Shown: positions 8,844 to 16,689 of the stretch, piece by piece
How positions within the stretch are numbered: the first letter of the stretch is position 1
Layout of the letters: every line of letters begins with the position of its first letter
NCBI GenBank assembly: GCA_947074295.1
Contig: CAMTPC010000020.1
Location: 1-37,480 of the forward strand
Reading direction: 5' to 3'
Length of the DNA: 37,480 nt
Origin: an uncultured Bacteroides sp.
Lineage (GTDB): Bacteria > Bacteroidota > Bacteroidia > Bacteroidales > Bacteroidaceae
Translations under genes and position numbers: made by a program
The notes under the pieces: model-generated
The model's input: the letters and a program-made list of their open reading frames with translations, nothing else
Database searches by the model: none
Told to the model about the DNA's origin: nothing

Positions 8844-10085
8844 ATGAAATTTTCCGAACTAAAATTAAATCAGAATGTTCTTGACGCACTGGATGCCATG
8901 CGATTTGAAGAGTGTACTCCAGTTCAGGAGCAAGCTATACCCCTTATACTCGAGGGCAAAGATCTAATAGCCGTAGCCCAAACAGGGACCGGCAAGACAG
9001 CAGCTTTTTTGCTCCCGGTATTAAACAAGTTATCGGAAGGAAATCATCCCGAGGATGCTATTAACTGTATAGTGATGTCACCCACACGCGAATTAGCCCA
9101 ACAGATAGACCAACAAATGGAAGGCTTTTCTTACTTTCTCCCGGTTTCTAATGTAGCTGTATACGGAGGAAATGATGGCGCGCTATTCGAGCAACAAAAA
9201 CGCGGCTTGACATTGGGAGCAGACGTAGTAATCGCTACACCAGGACGCCTCCTTGCCCACTTGAACTTAGGCTACGTTGATTTATCTAAAGTATCATATT
9301 TCATTCTTGATGAAGCAGACAGAATGTTGGACATGGGATTTTACGAGGATATTATGCAGATCGTTAAATACCTTCCAAAAGAACGCCAAACGATCATGTT
9401 TTCGGCTACCATGCCTTCAAAAATTCAACAGCTTGCCAAAAATATCCTTAATGATCCCTCAGAAATCAAACTGGCTATTTCAAAACCTGCTGAGAAAATC
9501 GTTCAAGCTGCATATGTATGTTATGAAAACCAGAAACTTGGCATCATCCGTTCATTGTTCGCAACTGATGTTCCAGAGCGTGTCATCATCTTCGCATCTT
9601 CTAAAATAAAGGTCAAGGAAGTCACAAAGGCATTAAAGCTAATGAAGCTCAATGTTGGTGAAATGCATTCAGACTTAGAACAATCTCAGCGCGAACAAAT
9701 GCTTCTTGAATTCAAAAGCGGTCGCATTAATATTTTGGTTGCTACAGACATTGTTTCGCGTGGTATCGATATTGATGACATACGTTCAGTTATCAATTTT
9801 GATGTACCGCATGACAGCGAGGACTATGTGCATCGAATAGGTAGAACTGCACGCGCAAATAATGACGGCGTAGCCATTACATTCGTATGCGAGAGCGAAC
9901 AATCTAAGTTTAAAGCTATAGAGAATTTTCTAGAAAAAGATATTTATAAAATTCAAGTACCATCAGAATTGGGCGAGACACCAGAGTATGCTCCAAAAGC
10001 GCATAGAGGACGCAACATGCGTCAAGGTAACAATGTCAATAATAAGAAAAAAAGAAACTTCAGAAACAACAAGCGCAAAGACTAA
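8844..10085 (+). CDS. DEAD-box RNA helicase (RhlE/DeaD-like)
   Basis: This ATP-dependent RNA helicase of 413 residues has every canonical motif in order: Q motif (FEECTPVQEQAIP, 21-33), motif I AQTGTGKT (45-52), PTRELA (80-85), TPGR (132-135), DEAD (156-159), SAT (187-189), and in the second RecA domain ATDIVSRGIDID and HRIGRTAR. The tail (about 385-413) is short and rich in Lys, Arg and Asn, as in RhlE-type helicases that bind structured RNA non-specifically. Likely roles are ribosome assembly or mRNA turnover. It follows serB and converges on the CpsB-like gene with only about 50 nt between, where I saw no clear terminator. Confidence 0.93.
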   Translation: MKFSELKLNQNVLDALDAMRFEECTPVQEQAIPLILEGKDLIAVAQTGTGKTAAFLLPVLNKLSEGNHPEDAINCIVMSPTRELAQQIDQQMEGFSYFLPVSNVAVYGGNDGALFEQQKRGLTLGADVVIATPGRLLAHLNLGYVDLSKVSYFILDEADRMLDMGFYEDIMQIVKYLPKERQTIMFSATMPSKIQQLAKNILNDPSEIKLAISKPAEKIVQAAYVCYENQKLGIIRSLFATDVPERVIIFASSKIKVKEVTKALKLMKLNVGEMHSDLEQSQREQMLLEFKSGRINILVATDIVSRGIDIDDIRSVINFDVPHDSEDYVHRIGRTARANNDGVAITFVCESEQSKFKAIENFLEKDIYKIQVPSELGETPEYAPKAHRGRNMRQGNNVNNKKKRNFRNNKRKD

Positions 10086-10137
10086 TTATTTCTGAAGTTC
10101 ACCTCTTCCATATATACATGTTGTACTTAAGAAGCTA

Positions 10138-10860
10138 TCATAGATTCTGATTATTCTCTAGTAATAGCTTTACTGCATCAATCTCCTGCTTCTTAAGTTC
10201 AATGTTTGGCAAAATCCTTTCATAGTGTTTCGTACTATGAAAATCTGTACCAACAAAATCGTATTTTCCTTCTAATAGCAGCGTTCTAGCACGCATGGAC
10301 ACTCCACGTCCGTAAAAGCCTGCTAGAGAGAGCAGATTCAACTGCAGTTTCACACCACGAGCCAGTAATTGCTTAAGCTTTGTATCAGCCATATAAAGAT
10401 AACGTTCAGGGTGAGCTAATATAGGCTGAAATCCTGTAGCCATAATATCATAAATCATAATATCAAGCTCCATAGGAGCAGATAAATACGACGTTTCAAC
10501 TAGCATATGTCTACTATCGAAAGAGAGCACTTCTTCTTTCAAGTGCTTTGCGAAATTCTCATCCAACATATACTCTGCAGCCAATCTGAATTCTATCTTT
10601 GACGAAATCTGCATCAAAAACTCATCGAAGCGTTGTTTCAAGAAAGTCGCATCATTATTAGGACAGTCCGTCATTATATGAGGTGTCAGAAACATACGTC
10701 GAACCCCTAAGGATTCTAAATAAGACACTGCTTTTGAGGCTTCATCCAAAGTGCTGACACCATCATCTACTCCATAAAGCAAATGGGCATGAACATCTGT
10801 CATACCCATTAGCAAGTCTGTTTTTAATATATTTTTCTTTGAAGAAAAGATTGAAAACAT
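10138..10860 (-). CDS. CpsB/YwqE-like PHP-family tyrosine-protein phosphatase
   Basis: This 240-residue metal-dependent phosphatase belongs to the PHP superfamily. The metal-binding signature DVHAHLLYGVDDG (22-34; H24, H26) is close to the DIHSHLLPGVDDG of CpsB/YwqE. Further ligand positions are H61 (LTPHIM), E96, H150 (AHPERY), and D206/H208 (GTDFH). Such enzymes dephosphorylate the tyrosine-rich tail of the polysaccharide co-polymerase kinase and so set polymer length and output. The partner kinase is directly upstream: its TAA stop and this ATG share one base (TAATG at 10862-10858), implying translational coupling. It is the last gene of the export cassette. Confidence 0.9.
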   Translation of the reverse strand: MFSIFSSKKNILKTDLLMGMTDVHAHLLYGVDDGVSTLDEASKAVSYLESLGVRRMFLTPHIMTDCPNNDATFLKQRFDEFLMQISSKIEFRLAAEYMLDENFAKHLKEEVLSFDSRHMLVETSYLSAPMELDIMIYDIMATGFQPILAHPERYLYMADTKLKQLLARGVKLQLNLLSLAGFYGRGVSMRARTLLLEGKYDFVGTDFHSTKHYERILPNIELKKQEIDAVKLLLENNQNL

Positions 10861-13349
10861 TAGATTTTATCTATTAAATTATTTATTTTCTTCTTCATTT
10901 TATATGAGAAAGATTTACGCCGACGACTATCCAGACGTTTTTGAGCATCATTGCCATAACCGTAACCATATCCATAGCCATAACCGTAGCCATAACCATA
11001 ACCATATCCTTTACTTGAGAATGATACATCATTAAGAATAACAGCCATATTCGTAAGCTTGTTTTGATCATATAAACGTTGCAAATCAGGCAACATACGA
11101 CGATCAAGTTTTCCTGAACGAACAACAAAAATAGTCAGGTCAGCAACACGATTCACAATAAATGCATCTGCCACTACGCCTACAGGAACATTATCGATAA
11201 TAACATAATCATAACGTTTCTTTAACTCTGCAACAAGCTTCTCAAATCTATCTCCAAGCAAAAGTTCAGCAGGGTTTGGTGGTATCGGACCCGCAAATAC
11301 TATATCCAATTTATCAGATTCATCACACTTACCAATGATCTCATCTATATTGTTAGTTTTGCCTGATAGATAATTAGTCAACCCCATACGGGCAGTAGTT
11401 TTAGAGAAAACATTATTAAGAGTTGCCTTACGAATATCTGCATCGACTATGACAACTTTTTTATCAGCCATTGCTATACTCATTGCCAAATTTGTAGATA
11501 CAAATGTTTTTCCTGCACCTGGATTAAAAGATGTAAACATGATTATTTGCATCTTATCACTCTTAACTTGCATGAAATCCATATTTGTACGAATGATACG
11601 GAAAGCTTCAGATACTGAATCGCGACTATTTTCTGTAATCACAATATCACCACTAGCATTATCACCATCAGCACGCTTTGGAACATCACCAAGATAAGGC
11701 ACAGTTACCGAATCTTCAATTTGTTTTCTAGAACGAACCTTTGTATCAAGAATACTCATCATCCATAAGATTCCCATCGGGATAGCAAGACCAATCACTC
11801 CGGCAGCTAACATTACCATCATACCTTTTGGTGCAATAGGGTTAGAGCTTCCTGTAGCAGGATCAATGATACGTGCGTTACTTTCTGTGATAGCTTGTGA
11901 GAGAGCATTTTCTTCGCGTTTATTCAAAAGATAAAGATATAGCTCTTCTTTAATCTTCTGCTGGCGTTCTACTGTTAATACATATTTTTGTTGCGTCGGA
12001 ACCGCTTCTATACGCTGAAATGTCTGACGTTCTTGCTCACGGATATTTTTAAGCTTAATATTTAAGCTCATGATAAGGTTATCTATAGACCGTACGATTG
12101 TTGAACGCATAGCTGAAAGAGAGTTATTTAAATCCATCACAATAGGATTTTTATTACTACTACCAGCTACAAATTTATCACGCTTCAAGAGTATTTCGTT
12201 ATATTCTGAAATCTGGCCTTCAACACTAGCATCAGAAATACCTGTATTTGCAGGAATCAAATCACCACTTTTTGTTGGATCTACAAGATATTCACGAATA
12301 AATTTTGCAACACTCAACTGATTCTCCAAGTTTAACCCTTCTTGTTGATAACGGCTACTCGATTGAAGATACATACCAGTTTCAGATGTGATATCAGTCA
12401 GCTGATGCTGACGTTTAAATGTTTCAATATTTGCATCAACGCTACCTAATTCTTTTTCAATGATAATCAAACGGTCATTGATAAAGTTAGATGTATTAAC
12501 TGTTATTTGATTCTTATCACTAATCGCATCTTCATTGTAAACAGCAATTAATGTATTGAGAAGATCTTCAGCACGCAAAGTTGACTCATCATCTATAGAC
12601 AATGTAATAATAGTTGCAAATTTATTAGCTAAAGCAACTTTTAAACGTTGTCTATAATTCTGAGTTGTATTTTCTATACTATTTTTATAAACCTGTATTG
12701 GAGTGTCATAACTATCTTCAGTATAATAAAGAGTTGGAATTACAATCATTGCGCCTACTTCAGTATGCAAAGTATCACCTAAATGAGTTGTATATTTATC
12801 TTTTATTATAACATCATTCTGCCCAGCCCTCCATACAATATCAGAAACAGTTATAGTAGTCGAATCAATTGGAGTTACAATTAAGCTAATAGATTGATTT
12901 TCCTCTCCATCCGGGAAAGCGACTGCTATTGGTGACTTTGTATATAGCTCTAAATCACGGAGTCCAGATCTTACTTTATAATTCATATTTAGATTAAGGC
13001 GGCGAATTACTTTCTCAATCAAATGCTTAGATTGAAACACCAACACCTCATTATCCACATTACGTTTGCCGCCTAAGAAACCTAGATCTGCAAAAGCTGA
13101 CGATTCAGACAAAGCTCCACCGCCTTTTGAATCATCTTTAATTAGAACCGAGGCTGTGCGACTGTATGTTTTTGTCGTTGATTTAAGATAAAGAGCACCA
13201 ACACCAACACATATAACAAAAGAAATTACAAACCAATACCAATTACGAAGAACTAGATGGAAAATATCAAGAAGATTTATTTCTTGTTCGTGTTTGCTTG
13301 AACTATCACTATTTCTAAATTCCGAATTATTTAAATTTTCGTTTGCCAT
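10860..13349 (-). CDS. Wzc-like polysaccharide co-polymerase with BY-kinase domain and Gly-Tyr tail
   Basis: This 829-residue inner-membrane protein combines a Wzz chain-length domain with a bacterial tyrosine kinase. TM1 is at about 36-54. A long periplasmic region with coiled-coil stretches (about 290-480) follows, then TM2 at about 509-535. The cytoplasmic kinase has Walker A SFNPGAGKTFVS (607-618, K614), Walker A' VVIVDADIRK (632-641) and Walker B YVIIDNVPV (715-723). It ends in a tyrosine cluster, the usual site of autophosphorylation, here a strict alternation (Gly-Tyr)9-Gly at 781-799, followed by a basic tail. It controls export and chain length of surface polysaccharide with the Wza-like protein (17 nt upstream) and the phosphatase (overlapping downstream). 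Confidence 0.93.
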   Translation of the reverse strand: MANENLNNSEFRNSDSSSKHEQEINLLDIFHLVLRNWYWFVISFVICVGVGALYLKSTTKTYSRTASVLIKDDSKGGGALSESSAFADLGFLGGKRNVDNEVLVFQSKHLIEKVIRRLNLNMNYKVRSGLRDLELYTKSPIAVAFPDGEENQSISLIVTPIDSTTITVSDIVWRAGQNDVIIKDKYTTHLGDTLHTEVGAMIVIPTLYYTEDSYDTPIQVYKNSIENTTQNYRQRLKVALANKFATIITLSIDDESTLRAEDLLNTLIAVYNEDAISDKNQITVNTSNFINDRLIIIEKELGSVDANIETFKRQHQLTDITSETGMYLQSSSRYQQEGLNLENQLSVAKFIREYLVDPTKSGDLIPANTGISDASVEGQISEYNEILLKRDKFVAGSSNKNPIVMDLNNSLSAMRSTIVRSIDNLIMSLNIKLKNIREQERQTFQRIEAVPTQQKYVLTVERQQKIKEELYLYLLNKREENALSQAITESNARIIDPATGSSNPIAPKGMMVMLAAGVIGLAIPMGILWMMSILDTKVRSRKQIEDSVTVPYLGDVPKRADGDNASGDIVITENSRDSVSEAFRIIRTNMDFMQVKSDKMQIIMFTSFNPGAGKTFVSTNLAMSIAMADKKVVIVDADIRKATLNNVFSKTTARMGLTNYLSGKTNNIDEIIGKCDESDKLDIVFAGPIPPNPAELLLGDRFEKLVAELKKRYDYVIIDNVPVGVVADAFIVNRVADLTIFVVRSGKLDRRMLPDLQRLYDQNKLTNMAVILNDVSFSSKGYGYGYGYGYGYGYGYGYGNDAQKRLDSRRRKSFSYKMKKKINNLIDKI
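10953..11009 (-). repeat. Hexanucleotide-scale coding repeat, (Gly-Tyr)9-Gly
   Basis: Nineteen in-frame codons alternate Gly and Tyr within the wzc-like gene. Codons vary: Gly is written GGC, GGT and GGA; Tyr is mostly TAT with two TAC. The repeat is therefore perfect in protein but imperfect in DNA. Confidence 0.95.
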
Positions 13350-13366
13350 TATTTATAGGATAAGGT

Positions 13367-14158
13367 TTATTTAAATACATTGATTAATAGTGCGGCGATA
13401 GAAGTCAATACAGATAGTCCAGACATCCATACACCTACCGAATTATTTGAGTTCACTCGACTTTGTCCAGATCTAGCATTATTTGGTTCTACGTATACGA
13501 TATCATTTTGCTGCAAATAGTAGCAAGGAGACTGGAATATATCAGAATTGCGAAGATCGTGATATAAGATCTGTCGTTTACCATCCTTTTCACGTATTAC
13601 TGCCACTCGATCACGACGACCATAAATAGTCAAATCCCCAGCCATACCCAATGCCTCAAGTAGAGTGATGCGGTCACCTGAGATTTCAAAAGAGCCGGGT
13701 TTTGCCACCTCACCTAATACTGAAATCTTATAGTTAAGAAATTGTACAGTTACAATTGGATCCTTTATCAAATCCTCATCGACCAACTTTTGCTTTATCA
13801 GATCTGTTAATTGCATACGCGTCAAGCCTTCAACATGAATCTTGCCTAGAATCGGGAAATCAATATTACCATCTTGATTAACTAGATATCCCAGCAAGCG
13901 TTGTTGTCCAGAATACTGGCTACCCAGCTGAAATGTCACCAAAGGCATATTAAAAGGCATCGCTAATTCAGGATCTTTACTATTCACCATAATGGCCAAC
14001 AAATCATCCTTATGAATCACTGCTTCATATCCTTTATCGATCGCTTCTTCCTTCAAAGAGGCAATATCTTGAAAATACAATATTTCTTTCGGAGCAGCAC
14101 AGGCAGAAAATAAAATTATTAAACTCAACCCAAGTATATGTTTCAGCTTTTTCTTCAT
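13367..14158 (-). CDS. Wza-like polysaccharide export lipoprotein
   Basis: This 263-residue outer-membrane export protein has a signal peptide with lipobox LFSAC, so the mature N-terminus would be lipidated Cys20. A Poly_export domain spans about 45-140. One SLBB domain follows at about 145-225, containing VLGEVAKPGSFEI and then LLEALGMAGD. A C-terminal hydrophobic segment (about 243-262, GLSVLTSIAALLINVF) may be a membrane span, as the C-terminal helix is in Wza. With the Wzc-like kinase it would form the trans-envelope channel for polysaccharide. It is shorter than E. coli Wza (379), with one SLBB repeat, as is usual for Bacteroidales. A near-consensus promoter sits 75-105 nt upstream. Confidence 0.9.
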   Translation of the reverse strand: MKKKLKHILGLSLIILFSACAAPKEILYFQDIASLKEEAIDKGYEAVIHKDDLLAIMVNSKDPELAMPFNMPLVTFQLGSQYSGQQRLLGYLVNQDGNIDFPILGKIHVEGLTRMQLTDLIKQKLVDEDLIKDPIVTVQFLNYKISVLGEVAKPGSFEISGDRITLLEALGMAGDLTIYGRRDRVAVIREKDGKRQILYHDLRNSDIFQSPCYYLQQNDIVYVEPNNARSGQSRVNSNNSVGVWMSGLSVLTSIAALLINVFK

Positions 14159-14540
14159 TTTTTTAAATTTCGTGTTGACAAATGTATATAATTAACAATC
14201 TTTTAATTTAGTTTCTTACCAATTAGAAGGCGCAAAATTAATCTCCTTTCATCAATTTTCAAAATAATTCGACATCATTTTTTACAACTACAGAAAGGTT
14301 GTATGGATATTTTTAAATCACTTTAAACATTTCCAAAGATATATGAGATAGAATAAATAAACACATCATATATCTATGAAGAAAACTAAAGTTCCTTATT
14401 ATCAAAATTCTAAAACAAAACCAAGCTCTTGCATTAAAGAAAAGATTAAAAACAATCATCGTTACATATTTTTATAACATGACCATCTTAAGTAGAATTA
14501 ACAAACAGAACACATTAACACATTAATATATATTAGTATA
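14159..14540 (-). other. 382-nt gap between upxY and the wza-like gene
   Basis: This is AT-rich and has no coding frame. It contains the wza promoter (14233-14263) and an AT-only 12-nt palindrome just past the upxY stop. There is no room for a upxZ gene, which normally follows upxY in Bacteroides capsule loci. Confidence 0.5.
14233..14263 (-). promoter_or_regulatory. Promoter of the wza-wzc-cpsB genes
   Basis: On the minus strand, TTTG (14263-14260), a 19-nt spacer, then TAATTTTG (14240-14233), a full match to the Bacteroidota consensus. The predicted start is near 14226 with a leader of about 68 nt. A second -7-like TACATTTG lies at 14186-14179 without a good -33. Confidence 0.62.
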
Positions 14541-15056
14541 TTATTCAATAGGACACAGCCAACTCTTTAACACTTTCACACTAGCCTTTAACACACCATT
14601 CACATAAATCACAACATATGTACTATTGATTTTAGAGGCAACATACCCCTCAACTCCAGCCATATCACCTTTTACAACTTTGACCTTATCACCCAGGATA
14701 AGATCCTCTGTATCAAAACTTACAGCAGCAGGAGAGAGGTCCATCACCTGGATAAAATCATGCATTTGTTTGTCTGGAACCACCAACATTCCACGTTTCA
14801 CCCTATCGGCAATATAAAAAATTGCAAGCCCGTATTTATTTGGCAAATCGATAGCTTCCTGTTTAGTTGCTCTGATAAAAATAAGATTACGAATATAAGG
14901 TATTTCCACATTTTTCTTGCGAGTCTTTAGTTGACGTATTTCTTGACGAGTAGGAAGAAAATGCTCTACCTCCATTAATTTAAGCCGATCTCGAATGGAC
15001 AATTCTTGTTTATCGCGTGTGCGAGCTGCGTACCATTTCTTTGGTTCTTCGTTCAT
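14541..15056 (-). CDS. UpxY-type NusG paralogue (transcription antiterminator)
   Basis: This 171-residue specialised NusG homologue has an N-terminal NGN domain (about 6-100; begins KKWYAARTRDKQE, with FLPTRQEIRQLKTRKK) and a C-terminal KOW domain (about 118-165; LGDKVKVVKGDMAGVEGYV). In Bacteroides, UpxY proteins bind RNA polymerase at the 5' leader of their own capsule operon and prevent early termination. Here it stands directly upstream of the wza-wzc-cpsB export genes, but a 382-nt gap and a separate promoter intervene. The usual antagonist gene upxZ is absent. Its target could be this cassette or another polysaccharide operon. Assignment to the family is firm; the target is inference. 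Confidence 0.9.
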   Translation of the reverse strand: MNEEPKKWYAARTRDKQELSIRDRLKLMEVEHFLPTRQEIRQLKTRKKNVEIPYIRNLIFIRATKQEAIDLPNKYGLAIFYIADRVKRGMLVVPDKQMHDFIQVMDLSPAAVSFDTEDLILGDKVKVVKGDMAGVEGYVASKINSTYVVIYVNGVLKASVKVLKSWLCPIE

Positions 15057-15138
15057 AATAAAGGTTGTTTTTAAGGAAATGAGAAAGCTAATGGAGCCGT
15101 ATGGAATTAATAAGAGGAACAGAGATAGATATTAATGA

Positions 15139-15146
15139 CAAATATA
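15139..15146 (-). promoter_or_regulatory. Candidate -7 element for upxY
   Basis: TATATTTG on the minus strand matches TAnnTTTG. No clear TTTG is found at the right distance. It predicts a leader of about 75 nt. Confidence 0.35.
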
Positions 15147-15300
15147 AATATCATTAAAAATAATATACTAACACAGAGATATAACTGTATATAAGATGTA
15201 CTTCTCGTTCTTTTTTAAACTAAATACACTTACATGTAGTGCAAATGTGATTTTTAAAAAATATCCAGAAGTAATTTATAATATATGATTGAAGAAAAGA

Positions 15301-15330
15301 TATTCTGCCTTTTTTAGAGAAGGCAGAATA
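15301..15330 (-). terminator. Hairpin terminator after purT
   Basis: TATTCTGCCTT (15301-15311) pairs perfectly with AAGGCAGAATA (15320-15330) around an 8-nt loop. On the minus strand it is followed by T-rich sequence and lies 27 nt past the purT stop. Confidence 0.75.
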
Positions 15331-15356
15331 CTATAAAGTTTTAATATTGTAAAATA

Positions 15357-16523
15357 TCAATACACTTCAACCTTTTGTGCTATTGCTTTAACTTTATCAC
15401 GTAGTGTATCAATTTCCGATCCTACTGGCGCATAACAAAGCACAACACCCATACGGCGATTGACGCGAGTAAAAGGTTTGCCGAAAATTCTCAAATAAGT
15501 ATCTTCTTCTGCTGCGACCTCTTCCAAGCCGTTGTATTGAGGCACACCATTGCTTGATATAGGAGAAAGAATAACCGCACTAGCACCGGCTCTTTCAAGC
15601 TTGATGCCTGGTATAGGCAATCCAAGCACAGCACGTAAATGCAGCTCAAATTCGTTCAGATTTTGTGTACCAGCAAGTGTCACCATGCCAGTATCATGCG
15701 GACGTGGAGAAAGTTCGGAGAAATAAACCCCATTTTCATGACTTAAAAAAAACTCAACTCCCCAAAGCCCTGCACCAGTAAGTGCTTCTGTGACTTTTGC
15801 AGCCATTTCTTGAGCCTCAACGAGATGTGCTGGATCAATCTGTGCTGGCTGAAAACTTTCTTGGTAATCACCACCTTTTTGCACATGACCAATTGGAGGG
15901 CAAAATAAAGTCGGCCCATTTTTTTGCGTCACTGTAAGCAAAGTGATTTCGCTATCAAACTTGATAAACTCTTCCACGATCAATTCTTTGATATCCCCGC
16001 GGCTGCCACTACAACCGTATTCCCATGCTTTTTCTAGTTCATCGGCACTTTTTACTAGAGATTGACCTTTACCAGATGAAGACATAAGAGGTTTCACTAC
16101 ACAAGGAAAGCCAATTTCTTCGGCCGCTTTACGCAAGCCTTCGAGTGTTGTCGCATAGAAATACTTAGCTGTCTTTAAACCCAACTCCTTTGCCGCTAGA
16201 TCGCGTATAGCTTTACGATTCATCGTATAGTTGGCTGCTCGGGCACTAGGCACCACTTGGATACCTAAACCTTCATAATCGTAAAGACGTTCGGTACGGA
16301 TAGCTTCAATCTCAGGGACAATAATATCGGGACGATGCTTGCGAACCACCATATCCAAGTCGTCACCGTGCAGCATATTGATTACTTCACATTCATCAGC
16401 TACTTGCATAGCCGGAGCTTTTTCGTAAGAATCACAAGCTATGACATACTGTCCTTTGCGCTGAGCCGAGATGACAAACTCTTTACCGAGTTCACCCGAG
16501 CCAAGCAATAAAATCTTTTTCAT
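15357..16523 (-). CDS. purT: Phosphoribosylglycinamide formyltransferase 2 (formate-dependent)
   Basis: This enzyme formylates GAR in purine synthesis using formate and ATP, an alternative to the folate-dependent PurN. The protein is 388 residues, normal for PurT. The N-terminal pre-ATP-grasp domain begins [15 protein letters not shown] and includes [10 protein letters not shown] (69-77). The ATP-grasp glycine loop SSSGKGQS is at 148-155. The substrate- and metal-binding region contains WGVEFFL and then [12 protein letters not shown]. It has its own -7 element and its own terminator, so it appears monocistronic. It is not functionally linked to its upxY or DUF4301 neighbours as far as I can see. 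Confidence 0.95.
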   Translation of the reverse strand: MKKILLLGSGELGKEFVISAQRKGQYVIACDSYEKAPAMQVADECEVINMLHGDDLDMVVRKHRPDIIVPEIEAIRTERLYDYEGLGIQVVPSARAANYTMNRKAIRDLAAKELGLKTAKYFYATTLEGLRKAAEEIGFPCVVKPLMSSSGKGQSLVKSADELEKAWEYGCSGSRGDIKELIVEEFIKFDSEITLLTVTQKNGPTLFCPPIGHVQKGGDYQESFQPAQIDPAHLVEAQEMAAKVTEALTGAGLWGVEFFLSHENGVYFSELSPRPHDTGMVTLAGTQNLNEFELHLRAVLGLPIPGIKLERAGASAVILSPISSNGVPQYNGLEEVAAEEDTYLRIFGKPFTRVNRRMGVVLCYAPVGSEIDTLRDKVKAIAQKVEVY

Positions 16524-16551
16524 TATAAGGGATAATATTGAATTTACGTCG

Positions 16552-16559
16552 CAAAAGTA
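16552..16559 (-). promoter_or_regulatory. Candidate -7 element for purT
   Basis: TACTTTTG on the minus strand, an exact TAnnTTTG, about 28-36 nt before the ATG. The -33 region is poor. Confidence 0.4.
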
Positions 16560-16628
16560 AGCATTATTTTAACGTTCTCATGCAATAGCATTTACTTTTT
16601 CTTCATCCTTCCATTATATATATGCAAA

Positions 16629-16666
16629 AAGGATGCAATAGACACATCTTGTGCTATTACATCCTT
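16629..16666 (-). terminator. Strong hairpin terminator after the DUF4301 gene
   Basis: Arms 16629-16645 and 16651-16666 pair almost completely (AAGGATG.. against ..CATCCTT, with one C/A mismatch and one bulged base) around a 5-nt loop. On the minus strand the stem is followed directly by TTTTTGCATATA, a classic U-tract. Confidence 0.85.
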
Positions 16667-16689
16667 CGGTATCATTTGATGAAGTTCTT

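Larger units (their letters stand above)
15057..15356 (-). other. 300-nt region between purT and upxY
   Basis: It contains the purT terminator (15301-15330) and a candidate upxY -7 element. A near-palindrome (15227-15241, CACTTACATGTAGTG) lies upstream of the promoter and could be an operator. No gene and no long inverted repeats flanking the promoter were seen. Confidence 0.45.

Noticed and set aside
10953..11009. Short regular repeat as a CRISPR or intergenic satellite
   Set aside because: The repeat is in frame within the Wzc-like gene and encodes the Gly-Tyr tail. There are no spacers.
15057..15300. Invertible (phase-variable) promoter upstream of upxY
   Set aside because: Bacteroides capsule promoters are often flanked by long inverted repeats. 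I found only a 15-nt near-palindrome and no matching pair flanking the -7 element, and no invertase gene is in the window.
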